Assembly: GCF_003862485.1 (NCBI RefSeq)
Contig: NZ_RRCM01000001.1
Location: 249,896-313,895 of the forward strand
Source: Lachnoanaerobaculum orale
GTDB lineage: Bacteria; Bacillota; Clostridia; Lachnospirales; Lachnospiraceae
Reading direction: 5' to 3'
Length of the DNA stretch: 64,000 nucleotides
Positions 9,058 to 17,730 of this stretch are shown here, piece by piece (the stretch's first letter is position 1; each line of letters opens with the position of its first letter). The notes below the pieces were generated by a model, which saw nothing but the letters and a program-made list of their open reading frames with translations, made no database searches and was not told the origin of the DNA. A program made the position numbers and the translations under genes.

Positions 9058-9816
9058 ATGGCAATATTGGAATGTAAGAATATTAAAAAAATATATAAAA
9101 CAAAGGATATAACAACGGAGGCGCTGAAAGGAGTGAACTTCTCGGTAGAAAAGGGTGAGTTCATTTCTATAATGGGTGAGTCGGGAGCCGGTAAGACAAC
9201 TCTTTTAAATATAATAGCTACACTTGATAAGGCTACATCAGGCGTCTTAAGTTTAAACGGCAAAAACATTGCCACTTTAAAAAGCAACGAGATTGCAAGA
9301 TTTCGCAGAAAAGAGCTGGGATTTGTATTTCAGGATTTCAACCTGTTGGATCAGTTTTGTAATAAGGACAATATTTATCTGCCGCTTGTACTTTCAGAGG
9401 AAAAAGTATCTTTGATGGATGAGAGGCTTGATGAAATCAAAGACAGGCTCGGTATAGGGGAGCTGCTTGATAAATATCCCTATGAAGTATCGGGAGGACA
9501 AAAACAGAGGATAGCTATTGCAAGGGCCGTTATTACAAAGCCTGCGCTTTTGTTGGCGGATGAGCCTACAGGAGCACTTGATTCCACATCTTCCGAGATG
9601 ATTTTGAATCTGTTCCGTCAGGTCAACGAACACGGTCAGACCGTTTTGATGGTGACTCATTCACTTCGTGCGGCATCCTATGCAAAGAGAGTTTTGTTTA
9701 TCAAAGACGGAGTTGTATTTCATGAGATATACAGAGGTGAAAATGAATCTCAGAGTGACTTTATGGAAAGAATAAATCAGAGTGAGTTTATGCTTGGCAG
9801 AGGTGAGAAAATATGA
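9058..9816 (+). CDS. ABC transporter ATP-binding protein, BceA-like
   Basis: A 252-residue ATPase with Walker A GESGAGKTT, Q-loop FVFQDFNLL, ABC signature VSGGQKQR, Walker B LLADEPTGALD and the switch His in VTHSL. It belongs to the MacB/LolD/BceA class, which works with FtsX-fold permeases. The frame opens 17 codons upstream, but AAAGGAGG directly before ATG 9058 fixes the start. It overlaps the permease by ATGA. It powers removal of peptide antibiotics (bacitracin-like or lantibiotic-like) from their cell-wall targets, and in such systems also signals to the kinase. The actual drug is not predictable from sequence. Confidence 0.93.
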   Translation: MAILECKNIKKIYKTKDITTEALKGVNFSVEKGEFISIMGESGAGKTTLLNIIATLDKATSGVLSLNGKNIATLKSNEIARFRRKELGFVFQDFNLLDQFCNKDNIYLPLVLSEEKVSLMDERLDEIKDRLGIGELLDKYPYEVSGGQKQRIAIARAVITKPALLLADEPTGALDSTSSEMILNLFRQVNEHGQTVLMVTHSLRAASYAKRVLFIKDGVVFHEIYRGENESQSDFMERINQSEFMLGRGEKI

Positions 9817-11777
9817 GTTTTTCAATGGCAAAAAAGTTTGCGCTGCAAAACTTAAGAGCAAATAAATTACTTGAAATTCCCTTTGTGCTGTCATCAGGAA
9901 TAATGCTGATACTTTTTAATGTAATGTCAAGCTTGGTAAATAACAATTATGTAAGAACAAGACATGTGGTTTTGCCGACACTTATAAAGTTCGGAATAGT
10001 TATTCTGGCAATATTTACATTTATATTTATACAGTATGCTATAAATTTCTGGTTAAAGAGGAGGAATAAGGAGTTTGCACTGTACGGCATTCTGGGACTT
10101 GAGAAAAAACATGTAGGCAAGATTATCGGTATTGAATTTTTTATACTCTTTGCAATCATATGGATAATGGGAGTAGTCGGAGGATATATATTCGGTCAGC
10201 TTTGCTTTTTGTTTTTAAACTTTTTAATGAGAGATGTGTCCGGAAGGCTGATGGACTATACTTTCAGTATTTCGGCACTTATAAATACTACAGTTTTGAC
10301 AGTTATTCTTTACCTGATTGTTATTATCGTAAGCGGATTCAGAATATATATGTCCACACCTATGGAACTTTTACAGAGAACTCACAAAGGTGAGGGGGAA
10401 CCTAAGTCAAGAATCATAATAATGCTTGCAGGATTTATATTGCTGGCAGTAGGTTACGGTATTGCACTGTTTGTAGGCGGATTGCTTTCCTCTATTAACT
10501 ATTTCTTTGTAGCGGTGATTGCCACAATATTTGCGACTTATCTTTTGTACGCAACTTTTACGGTATTTATTTTAAAGGCACAAAGAAATAATAAGAGCTT
10601 TTATACACCTAAGAAATTTTTGAGTATCAGCGGTCTTTTATACAGAATGAAGGGCAATGCGATATCACTTGCAAGTATATCAATTCTAAGTGCCGGAGTT
10701 ATCATCAGTCTTTCCACTACGGTAGCGATATACTCAAACTATGTAAAGCTTGGAGACGGTATAATGCCCAGAGAATATAAGATTGAAGCCGGCAGTGAGA
10801 ATATAAGCAATGAGGATATGGCAAAGAGACTGCAAAGCCTTGTGGAGTCAAGTGTGCCTGATGCGTCAATGATTAAAAATGAGTACACTACATTTTATAT
10901 GACTACAGCTGCCGTAAGAATGGGTGATACAATAGCTGAATATCAAAGAGACAGCAAAGCTGACCCTATATTTGTAATTGCAAGTGACCTTGACGGATAC
11001 AATGGGAGAACACATCAAAATATTAAACTTGATGACGGAGAAATTTTACTGGGAGATAATAAAAATAATAAAATCGGTGACACATTAAAAATAGGAGACA
11101 GAGATTTTAAGGTCAGAAAAATAGACAGTATATTTCCTTATGAATATTCAGGAGTAGAGGGATACAGTATTGTCGTTAAGGATATGGCTACTCTGGATTT
11201 TTTAAGAGAGGCTTTGGGCGGAACAGATATAAATTGCAGTGTATATTGGGATGTAGACGGAGTAGATGATAAGGAATATGAGGATACATTGGTAAAGCTT
11301 AAAGACGGCATAAAGAATCAGCTTACAGGTGATGGCAGAAGTGTGTATGATGTAAGCAGTCGTAGTGAGATGATACACAATCAGTATGAGATAAACGGAG
11401 GATTTTTATTCCTTGGGGTATTGATAGGCGTTATATTCCTTACAGGAACTGTTTTGATTACTTACTATAAGCAGATCAGTGAAGGCTATGAGGATAGAGA
11501 AAAGTATCAGATTATGAAAAAACTGGGGCTTTCAGATGATTTGATAAGAAAGACAACCGCGTCACAGATCGGGTGGATGTTTTATGCACCGCTTATTGTA
11601 GCAACGATTCATTGCATTGTGGCATCAAAGATAATATTCAGGCTTTTGGGTCTGTTCGGAGTAGGAGATGTTTCACTGTATGTGATATGTCTGGTATCTG
11701 TAATTGCAATATTTGCGTTTATATATTTTATTATCTTCGGGCTTACATCAAGGGTTTATGAAAAGATAGTTGAGTAA
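9813..11777 (+). CDS. ABC transporter permease with FtsX domains, BceB-like
   Basis: A 654-residue permease. It has about ten transmembrane segments and a large extracellular domain between roughly residues 315 and 530, the layout of BceB-type permeases. FtsX-like cores lie near residues 55-200 (NKEFALYGILGLEKKHVGKI, the typical cytoplasmic coupling helix) and near the C-terminus (EKYQIMKKLGLSDDLIRK). It starts inside the stop codon of the ATPase gene, so translation is coupled. Together with 9058-9816 and the two-component genes it forms a Bce module. Confidence 0.9.
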   Translation: MSFSMAKKFALQNLRANKLLEIPFVLSSGIMLILFNVMSSLVNNNYVRTRHVVLPTLIKFGIVILAIFTFIFIQYAINFWLKRRNKEFALYGILGLEKKHVGKIIGIEFFILFAIIWIMGVVGGYIFGQLCFLFLNFLMRDVSGRLMDYTFSISALINTTVLTVILYLIVIIVSGFRIYMSTPMELLQRTHKGEGEPKSRIIIMLAGFILLAVGYGIALFVGGLLSSINYFFVAVIATIFATYLLYATFTVFILKAQRNNKSFYTPKKFLSISGLLYRMKGNAISLASISILSAGVIISLSTTVAIYSNYVKLGDGIMPREYKIEAGSENISNEDMAKRLQSLVESSVPDASMIKNEYTTFYMTTAAVRMGDTIAEYQRDSKADPIFVIASDLDGYNGRTHQNIKLDDGEILLGDNKNNKIGDTLKIGDRDFKVRKIDSIFPYEYSGVEGYSIVVKDMATLDFLREALGGTDINCSVYWDVDGVDDKEYEDTLVKLKDGIKNQLTGDGRSVYDVSSRSEMIHNQYEINGGFLFLGVLIGVIFLTGTVLITYYKQISEGYEDREKYQIMKKLGLSDDLIRKTTASQIGWMFYAPLIVATIHCIVASKIIFRLLGLFGVGDVSLYVICLVSVIAIFAFIYFIIFGLTSRVYEKIVE

Positions 11778-11800
11778 ATTTAATCTTTCTATGGTATAAT
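11770..11800 (+). promoter_or_regulatory. Probable promoter of the M18 aminopeptidase gene
   Basis: TTGAGT at 11770-11775 overlaps the permease stop codon, and TATAAT lies at 11795-11800 with a long 19-base spacer. The -10 box is good and the -35 only fair. Confidence 0.5.
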
Positions 11801-11847
11801 GTAAACTTAAGGTCAAAGGGATTTGACCAAATATTACCATAGAAAGA
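11784..11847 (+). repeat. Nested inverted repeats across the promoter and ribosome site
   Basis: A perfect 13-base inverted repeat (11784-11796 with 11835-11847) encloses a perfect 7-base hairpin (11811-11817 with 11822-11828, loop of four). The left outer arm covers part of the -10 box and the right outer arm covers the AGAAAGAGG ribosome site. Only transcripts reading through from the permease gene carry both outer arms. Confidence 0.65.
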
Positions 11848-11853
11848 GGCTGT

Positions 11854-13152
11854 ATGGAGATTTTAAAGGATTTGATGAATTTTTTGGATTCATCAGTGAC
11901 AATGTTTCATGCAATAAATGAATGTGAAAAAGTTTTAAAAGACAGCGGGTATATATATTTACCTGAAAATGAAAAGTGGAATATAAGAGCGGGAAAGTAC
12001 TATACAAAGAGGAATTCGTCAAGTCTTATCGCCTTTGATATAGCAAACGGAGATTATCACTTTCAAATAAGTGCGGCACATTCGGATTCGCCTACATTTA
12101 AGTTAAAGGACAGACCGATAATAGAGTCAAACGGCTACCTTAAGTTAAATGTTGAAGCCTATGGCGGAATGATTGATGCCACATGGCTTGATAAGCCTCT
12201 CACACTTGCAGGAAGAGTGATGGTGGATACCGGATGCGGCATAGAGACGAGACTGCTTTTTATAGATAAAGACCTGTTAATTATTCCGAATGTACCTATA
12301 CATTTTAATAGAGAAATCAATAAGGGATTTGCTTTCAACAATCAAGTGGATATGTTGCCGGTATTCAGTGCAGGCAATCTAAGTGAAGCCGATTTTGACA
12401 AGATGCTTGCAAAGGAGCTGGGTGTTAAGCCTGAGGCCATACTTGCAAAGGATTTGTACCTTGTAAACAGACAAAAGGCTACAGTTATAGGCTATGACAA
12501 CGAACTTATATCAAGCGGAAGACTTGACGACCTTGAGTGTGTATACACATCACTGCTTGGCTTTATTGAGGCAAATAACAATAATCATATCAATGTCTTT
12601 GCGGTATTTGACAATGAGGAGGTTGGCTCCGTGACAAAGCAGGGTGCAATGTCCACATTCCTTGTGAGCACACTTAACAGGATAAACAAAGCACTTGGAA
12701 AATCCGATGAGGACTACTACAGAGCTATAGCAAAGAGTATGCTTATAAGCTGTGACAATGCACATGCAATTCATCCGAATCACCCTGAGTTTTTTGATGT
12801 GAAGAACAGACCGGTTCTAAACAAAGGAATTGCAATCAAAGAGAGTGCAAATCAGAAGTACACTACAGATGCGTTCAGCAGAGCCGTGTTAAAAAAGATT
12901 CTTGATAAGAACAATATTCCGTATCAGACTTTTGCAAACAGAAGCGACATCATAGGAGGTTCAACGCTTGGCAATCTTTCAAATACGGCTGTAAGTATGA
13001 ATGCCGTAGATATAGGTTTGCCGCAACTTGCTATGCACTCGGCATATGAAACGGCAGGAGCCAAGGATGTGGAGTATGCGATAGAAGCGCTTAGAGCATT
13101 CTTTGAGACAAATATTGATATAAAAGATGATAAGGTGTCTTTAGAGGTATAG
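11854..13152 (+). CDS. M18 family aminopeptidase (aspartyl-type)
   Basis: A 432-residue metallo-aminopeptidase. The di-metal ligands can be read as His in SAAHSDSP, Asp in SSGRLDDLE, Glu-Glu in VFDNEEVGS, Asp in LISCDNAHAIHPN and His in LAMHSAYE. The Asp/Glu-preferring cytosolic family M18 has this length and these blocks. It takes an N-terminal residue from short peptides, probably recycling amino acids. It has its own promoter within a nested inverted repeat and is followed with no gap by a membrane transporter gene. Confidence 0.93.
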   Translation: MEILKDLMNFLDSSVTMFHAINECEKVLKDSGYIYLPENEKWNIRAGKYYTKRNSSSLIAFDIANGDYHFQISAAHSDSPTFKLKDRPIIESNGYLKLNVEAYGGMIDATWLDKPLTLAGRVMVDTGCGIETRLLFIDKDLLIIPNVPIHFNREINKGFAFNNQVDMLPVFSAGNLSEADFDKMLAKELGVKPEAILAKDLYLVNRQKATVIGYDNELISSGRLDDLECVYTSLLGFIEANNNNHINVFAVFDNEEVGSVTKQGAMSTFLVSTLNRINKALGKSDEDYYRAIAKSMLISCDNAHAIHPNHPEFFDVKNRPVLNKGIAIKESANQKYTTDAFSRAVLKKILDKNNIPYQTFANRSDIIGGSTLGNLSNTAVSMNAVDIGLPQLAMHSAYETAGAKDVEYAIEALRAFFETNIDIKDDKVSLEV

Positions 13153-14388
13153 ATGAAGGATAAGAACGAAATATACTTTAAATGGGGTATTACAGCAGTT
13201 GCGGTAATTGTTATAGCACTTGTCATATCTTTGATTTTCAGTAAGCTCGGAATCATCGCCTCGGCACTAAAGACTGTAGTATCAACAGTTTCATCAGTAC
13301 TTTACGGTGTGGTTATGGCATTTTTGATGGCACCTGTATACGACAGGATAAGCGCATGGGTGGAGGAGATACTCTCCTCATTTTTTCCTAAGTGGAAGAA
13401 ATCGGGAAAATGGGCAAAGTTTATAGCTACTTTGGCTTGTCTTATCATACTTATATTTGTGATATTTGCTCTTATAATGATGATAATACCGGAGCTTGTA
13501 AACAGTATCACAAATGTTATCGGTTATGCTCCTGACGGAATGAGCAATTTGGAAAATTGGTTAAAGGATATACTCAATAAAAATCCTGACCTTGAAAAGC
13601 TTGTAATAGGCAACTATCAGGATATAAGCGAGAGGATAAGCGATATCGCGACCACTACCGTACTGCCGAATGTAAATACATATATCAAGAACTTATCAAG
13701 CGGTGTAATGAATGCACTGGGTGTGGTGGTAAATATCATTATCGGTATGATGGTAATGATGTATCTTCTCAATATGAAGACTACACTTTCATCACAGGCC
13801 AAAAAGATTGTGTATTCACTTGCAGGTGTAAAGATAGGCAATGAGATAGTTACGGAAGCCAGATATATCAAGAATATGTTTGAAAAGTTTATTGTAGGTA
13901 AGATAATAGACTCCATCATAATAGGAATAATAAACTATTTCTTTATGGTGATAATACATATGCCTTATGCTCTGCTTATAAGCGTGGTGGTAGGTGTAAC
14001 CAATGTTATACCTTTCTTCGGACCTTTTATAGGTGCGATTCCAAGTATAGTATTGTTGCTGCTTGTTTCACCTGTTACGGCACTTCAGTTTGCAGTATGG
14101 ATTTTGGTATTGCAGCAGGTGGACGGAAATATTATCGGACCTAAGATACTCGGACAGACTACAGGTCTTCCAAGCTTTTGGGTACTGTTTTCCATATTGC
14201 TCTTTGGAGGACTTTTCGGCATTGTAGGTATGATAATAGCTGTGCCTACTTGGGCTATAATATACAGGAGTATAAGCAGGGTTTCAGAACATTTTTTAAA
14301 GAAAAAGGGATTGGAGCCTGACAGCAAACATTACATGGATCTTGACTATATAGATGAAGAAAGCAAAAAATATATAAAATTGGAATAA
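13153..14388 (+). CDS. AI-2E/PerM family membrane transporter
   Basis: A 411-residue membrane protein. Hydrophobic segments at the N-terminus (two), around 65-110, and a C-terminal cluster (residues 195-390) reproduce the AI-2E transporter family layout, with the conserved VVGVTNVIPFFGPFIGAIPS and QQVDGNIIGPKILG blocks. Family members export autoinducer-2, exchange Na+/H+ or have unknown substrates, so the substrate here is open. The ATG directly follows the stop of the aminopeptidase gene, so the two are co-transcribed. A terminator follows. Confidence 0.88.
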   Translation: MKDKNEIYFKWGITAVAVIVIALVISLIFSKLGIIASALKTVVSTVSSVLYGVVMAFLMAPVYDRISAWVEEILSSFFPKWKKSGKWAKFIATLACLIILIFVIFALIMMIIPELVNSITNVIGYAPDGMSNLENWLKDILNKNPDLEKLVIGNYQDISERISDIATTTVLPNVNTYIKNLSSGVMNALGVVVNIIIGMMVMMYLLNMKTTLSSQAKKIVYSLAGVKIGNEIVTEARYIKNMFEKFIVGKIIDSIIIGIINYFFMVIIHMPYALLISVVVGVTNVIPFFGPFIGAIPSIVLLLLVSPVTALQFAVWILVLQQVDGNIIGPKILGQTTGLPSFWVLFSILLFGGLFGIVGMIIAVPTWAIIYRSISRVSEHFLKKKGLEPDSKHYMDLDYIDEESKKYIKLE

Positions 14389-14395
14389 TTTATTT

Positions 14396-14433
14396 ACCCC
14401 TCATTTGATAAAGACAATGAGGGGTGATTTTTT
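14396..14433 (+). terminator. Terminator after the transporter gene
   Basis: Perfect 10-base stem (14396-14405 with 14416-14425), ten-base loop, then a run of six T. Confidence 0.85.
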
Positions 14434-14443
14434 AGGAGGAAAA

Positions 14444-15031
14444 ATGACAAAAGAAAACTTACAATATATAGAAAATGTAAAGGCCGGGGATATACCTTGG
14501 CACAGGCTTACCACTGCTTATAAAAGAGCTACGGATTTTGATAAGTATTTTGATGTGCTTTTTAAGATGAAAAGCAAAGAAGATGTGGAAGAGGCAGGAA
14601 ATGAGATTGCTGTAAATATAGAACATCAGGATACACTTTGGCAAGCAACACCTTTTGCCTGTATATTCCTATACAAAGTCTTTAAAAAGGCTTTAGAGGA
14701 CAGAGATAAAAACCCTGTAGCGACATATCTTGTACCGGAGCTTGCGGAATTGTTCGGATATATAGTTGAAGCGGTAAATATTGTAGAAGATATGGAACAT
14801 CCGGATCCCTTACCTCACTTTAAAGATATGCTTTCTGAAAAGTATCTTTGGTCTGAAGTTTATGATGAGGAAGAGGATGAAATGAGATGGGATGAAGGTG
14901 ATGTATTTCCGGATGATTTGTATTACAGCTTTTACTACTATTCAAAACAGGTGCTGCTTCTTTTAAAACCTTTATTAAAACAGTCGGATGATGAATGGTC
15001 CAAGAAATTGTATGAACTTATAAAAGCATAG
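14444..15031 (+). CDS. Conserved-looking acidic protein of unknown function
   Basis: A 195-residue soluble protein that I do not recognise. It is helical in appearance and strongly acidic near the C-terminus (DEEEDEMRWDEGD at about 148-160), followed by an aromatic stretch (YYSFYYYS). There are no transmembrane segments or cysteine motifs. The frame opens earlier at 14405 inside the terminator, but GGAGG eight bases before ATG 14444 decides the start. It is 10 bases upstream of the erythromycin-esterase homologue and probably co-transcribed with it. Confidence 0.65.
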   Translation: MTKENLQYIENVKAGDIPWHRLTTAYKRATDFDKYFDVLFKMKSKEDVEEAGNEIAVNIEHQDTLWQATPFACIFLYKVFKKALEDRDKNPVATYLVPELAELFGYIVEAVNIVEDMEHPDPLPHFKDMLSEKYLWSEVYDEEEDEMRWDEGDVFPDDLYYSFYYYSKQVLLLLKPLLKQSDDEWSKKLYELIKA

Positions 15032-15041
15032 GAGACGAGAT

Positions 15042-16298
15042 ATGAAGACATTAAAGAGAATATTACTTGGTTTTGTAGTTATTATATTGGTAGCATCCGG
15101 CCTGTGGTTTGGCAGATTTAAGGTCGAAGATATAAGTGCTCATAAAAAAATAGCGGATATAAATTCATATATGAAGACTGTAGACGATATCAAAATTTCG
15201 GATAATGTAAATGTAGTTGCGATAGGAGAGGCGGCTCACGGTTGTAAGGACTTTCAGGAACTTAAACTTTCGGTATTAAAGAAAATGGTGAAAGATTACG
15301 ACTTCAGAGCTTTTGCACTTGAGGCTGACTATGGTGAGTGTGCCACAATAAACAGATATATTCAAGGCGGTGACGGAGATATAGAAAGTATTGTAAAGAC
15401 ATTTTCATTTCCTATATATCATACAAAGCAGATGGAAGAGCTTATTTCATGGATGAGAGAATACAACAGTACCGCTGATGAGGGCGATAAGCTTAGATTC
15501 TACGGCTTTGATATGCAAAATCCTGAAACAAGTTATGAGTTTTTAAAAAGTTACTGCACATCAAAGGGACTTACAAGTGCAGAAGAATTTGATAAAAATT
15601 TGGACTGCATAGAAAAAGGTGAGGTAAGCGTAGAGAGTGCAAAAGCTGCTATTGATTTTGTCAACAGCTTGAAAGAAAAAATCGGCGATATAGATGTGTC
15701 AAATGCCGATGACAGAGATGCGGTATTTGAGTTAAATACTGTAAGACAGTCAATGGAGACTTTTACTAAAAGTGATGAATCAATTTATACTCTCAGAGAC
15801 AGTGATATGGCAGGGAATATAGAGACCGTTTTGAATATTGAAAAGAAAATAGGTAGCGGAAAGCTTGTTATAGCCGCACATGACGGACATATAGCAAAGA
15901 TAGGTAACGGCTATACATCTATGGGAGCCGTTTTATCAAATGATCTTAAAGACGCTTACTACTGTATAGGTACAGATTTTTGGAAGGTTACGGACAATAT
16001 AAAGAATTTTCAGAAGAAAAACAGAAGTATACAAAGTTTTATTTCAGCCGATCCGCTTGCGGCACAGGCAAGATTTGCAAAGGATAAGCAGTATTTATTG
16101 GACTTTTCCGATATAAAGGAGGGAGACAGTCTATACAGCATGATAAACTCTCCGTTAAGAATGGGAACACTTGGAGAAGGATATACATGGATGATGAGGA
16201 TAGTACAGAGCAGTTACAGGCCTAAGGCGATTCCAAGCGGTCTGTATAATGCAATGATTTTTGTATACGAAGGTGAGCCTATAGAGATAATAAATTAA
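15042..16298 (+). CDS. Erythromycin-esterase superfamily hydrolase, membrane-anchored
   Basis: A 418-residue protein. Residues 5-24 form an N-terminal membrane anchor or signal segment without a lipobox. The rest matches the EreA/EreB-like fold: GEAAHG (family GExxHG) near residue 62, FALEADYG with the conserved Glu, FYGFDMQ, and HDGHIAK with catalytic-type histidines. True Ere enzymes open the macrolide lactone, but many members have other or unknown substrates, and an extracytoplasmic anchor is unusual for a resistance enzyme. I therefore call the superfamily, not macrolide resistance. Confidence 0.85.
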   Translation: MKTLKRILLGFVVIILVASGLWFGRFKVEDISAHKKIADINSYMKTVDDIKISDNVNVVAIGEAAHGCKDFQELKLSVLKKMVKDYDFRAFALEADYGECATINRYIQGGDGDIESIVKTFSFPIYHTKQMEELISWMREYNSTADEGDKLRFYGFDMQNPETSYEFLKSYCTSKGLTSAEEFDKNLDCIEKGEVSVESAKAAIDFVNSLKEKIGDIDVSNADDRDAVFELNTVRQSMETFTKSDESIYTLRDSDMAGNIETVLNIEKKIGSGKLVIAAHDGHIAKIGNGYTSMGAVLSNDLKDAYYCIGTDFWKVTDNIKNFQKKNRSIQSFISADPLAAQARFAKDKQYLLDFSDIKEGDSLYSMINSPLRMGTLGEGYTWMMRIVQSSYRPKAIPSGLYNAMIFVYEGEPIEIIN

Positions 16299-16313
16299 AA
16301 TTTTCAGATTAAC

Positions 16314-16341
16314 TTGCTTTTTGAAAGCAAAGTGATATACT
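16314..16341 (+). promoter_or_regulatory. Promoter of the HMA protein gene
   Basis: TTGCTT (16314-16319), 16-base spacer, TATACT (16336-16341). A 9-base stem-loop follows (CCTAGTTAG pairing with CTAACTGGG, one G-U pair) whose right arm contains the GGGAGG ribosome site, so translation may be gated by that hairpin. Confidence 0.6.
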
Positions 16342-16374
16342 CCTAGTTAGTAAATTCTAACTGGGAGGTTTTTT

Positions 16375-16758
16375 ATGAACAATGTAATAAATATAGTTAT
16401 AATAGTTGTCATTGCGGCATTGGTGGTTTTCGGAATCGCAAACTATATCAAAAAGCTGAAAAAGGGTGGAGATTGTTGCCCTGAACATGAAGAAACTACA
16501 AAGTCGATAAAGGTTAAGGACAGAGACAAGTCACATTATCCGTATGAAGCAAAGCTTGCAATAGACGGTATGAGCTGTGGCAACTGTGTAAGAAATGTCG
16601 AGAATGCACTCAATGCACTTGACGGTACTTGGGCAAGCGTCAGCCTTGAGGACAATATGGCGACAGTACTTTTAAAGGATAAGCCTGATATTGAAAAACT
16701 TTCAAAGGCTGTATCTGATGCAGGATATTTGGTATTAAAGAGAAAATCTACATACTAA
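16375..16758 (+). CDS. Membrane-anchored heavy-metal-associated (HMA) domain protein
   Basis: A 127-residue protein with two parts. Residues 4-24 are a transmembrane segment followed by KKLKKGGDCC, resembling the small FeoB-associated Cys-rich membrane proteins. Residues 57-124 are an HMA domain with the metal-binding loop GMSCGNC (Cys68, Cys71). It probably binds Cu(I) or another soft metal at the inner membrane face and passes it on. No P-type ATPase gene is nearby. It has its own promoter, and its ribosome site is embedded in a hairpin. Confidence 0.85.
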   Translation: MNNVINIVIIVVIAALVVFGIANYIKKLKKGGDCCPEHEETTKSIKVKDRDKSHYPYEAKLAIDGMSCGNCVRNVENALNALDGTWASVSLEDNMATVLLKDKPDIEKLSKAVSDAGYLVLKRKSTY

Positions 16759-16840
16759 AATTGTAAAATAGAGATTAAAATTTGAAAGCTTATTTAAAAT
16801 CAAATAAAATTGGCATAATATAGCGCTGATAATATAAATA

Positions 16841-16849
16841 TGTTATAAT
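16841..16849 (+). promoter_or_regulatory. Extended -10 promoter for the DsbA-like gene
   Basis: TG-T-TATAAT at 16841-16849 without a good -35, about 95 bases before the ATG. The leader between contains an imperfect stem built from AATGCA and TGCATT arms (about 16871-16934). Confidence 0.45.
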
Positions 16850-16944
16850 AGACAGTACAATATATTTGTTAATGCATAATGAATATCACAATGTATAAGA
16901 TTATCTTACGATTTAATTCATATTTTGCATTGGAAAGGAAATTT

Positions 16945-17460
16945 ATGTCAAAGAAGATTAAAGTATTTTATGATTACACATGCCCTTTTTGTTACAAAGG
17001 AATAGGAGAGCTTCAAGATATTTTACCGGATTATAAGAGTGTGGAGGTGGAGTGGTCTCCATGTGAGGCACATCCAAGACCCGAACCTGCAAGAGTACAT
17101 TCGGATTTGGCTGCACAGGTAGGTTTTTATATTGCGGAGAACGGTTTCAATATAAAGAAATACAATAATTTGGTGTTTGAAGCACATTTTGAAAATCAGC
17201 AAAGAATTGATGATAAGGAACTTTTGGCAGACATTGCCGAGCAGGCAGGTGCAAAGAGAGAAGATGTTTTGGAGCTTTTAGCTGCAAATAAGAACGCAAA
17301 GAAGGTGGAAGATTCAAATATCGAGGTTTGGGATACACTGGGTATTCCGGCAGTGCCTTCATATGTATACGGTGATACGATTGCGGCATCAGGAGGCGGA
17401 TTATTGGTTCCTATCAGCAAAGTTTCAGAGCTTTTTAAGCTGGCTGTAAACGATAAGTAA
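16945..17460 (+). CDS. DsbA-family thioredoxin-fold oxidoreductase
   Basis: A 171-residue cytoplasmic protein. The thioredoxin-fold opening KVFYDYTCPFCYKG has an active-site Cys13-Pro-Phe-Cys16, the helical insert of the DsbA/FrnE/HCCA-isomerase group follows, and the cis-proline loop GIPAVPSYVYG is near the C-terminus. There is no signal peptide, so it is a cytosolic DsbA-like/FrnE-type protein rather than a secreted disulfide catalyst. The frame opens 22 codons earlier, but GGAAAGGAA before ATG 16945 and the family N-terminus fix the start. Confidence 0.88.
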   Translation: MSKKIKVFYDYTCPFCYKGIGELQDILPDYKSVEVEWSPCEAHPRPEPARVHSDLAAQVGFYIAENGFNIKKYNNLVFEAHFENQQRIDDKELLADIAEQAGAKREDVLELLAANKNAKKVEDSNIEVWDTLGIPAVPSYVYGDTIAASGGGLLVPISKVSELFKLAVNDK

Positions 17461-17531
17461 AGTGATTTTGGTAGTTTTCACAAAAGTTACTTAGAAAATA
17501 TTTCACAAAGTTTTTACTTTAGCAAAATTCA

Positions 17532-17576
17532 AGCCATATTACAATATATAAAAATTATATTGTAATATGGCTTTTT
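17532..17576 (+). terminator. Terminator after the DsbA-like gene
   Basis: Perfect 17-base stem (17532-17548 with 17556-17572), seven-base loop, followed by T-rich sequence. Confidence 0.85.
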
Positions 17577-17652
17577 ATATATATAATAGCCTAAAAAATT
17601 AGACCAAAAAGCTCCAATTACCGCTTTGCAAAAAGATTGCAACATTTTCTTA

Positions 17653-17680
17653 TTGACATTTAACATTTATGTAATATAAT
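17653..17680 (+). promoter_or_regulatory. Strong promoter of the 3D-domain protein gene
   Basis: Perfect TTGACA (17653-17658) and TATAAT (17675-17680) with a 16-base spacer, about 50 bases before the start codon. Confidence 0.8.
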
Positions 17681-17730
17681 AAAGGTATCCCGACGAACAA
17701 AAGATTCGTTCTTTGCAAGAAAGGAAGTAA

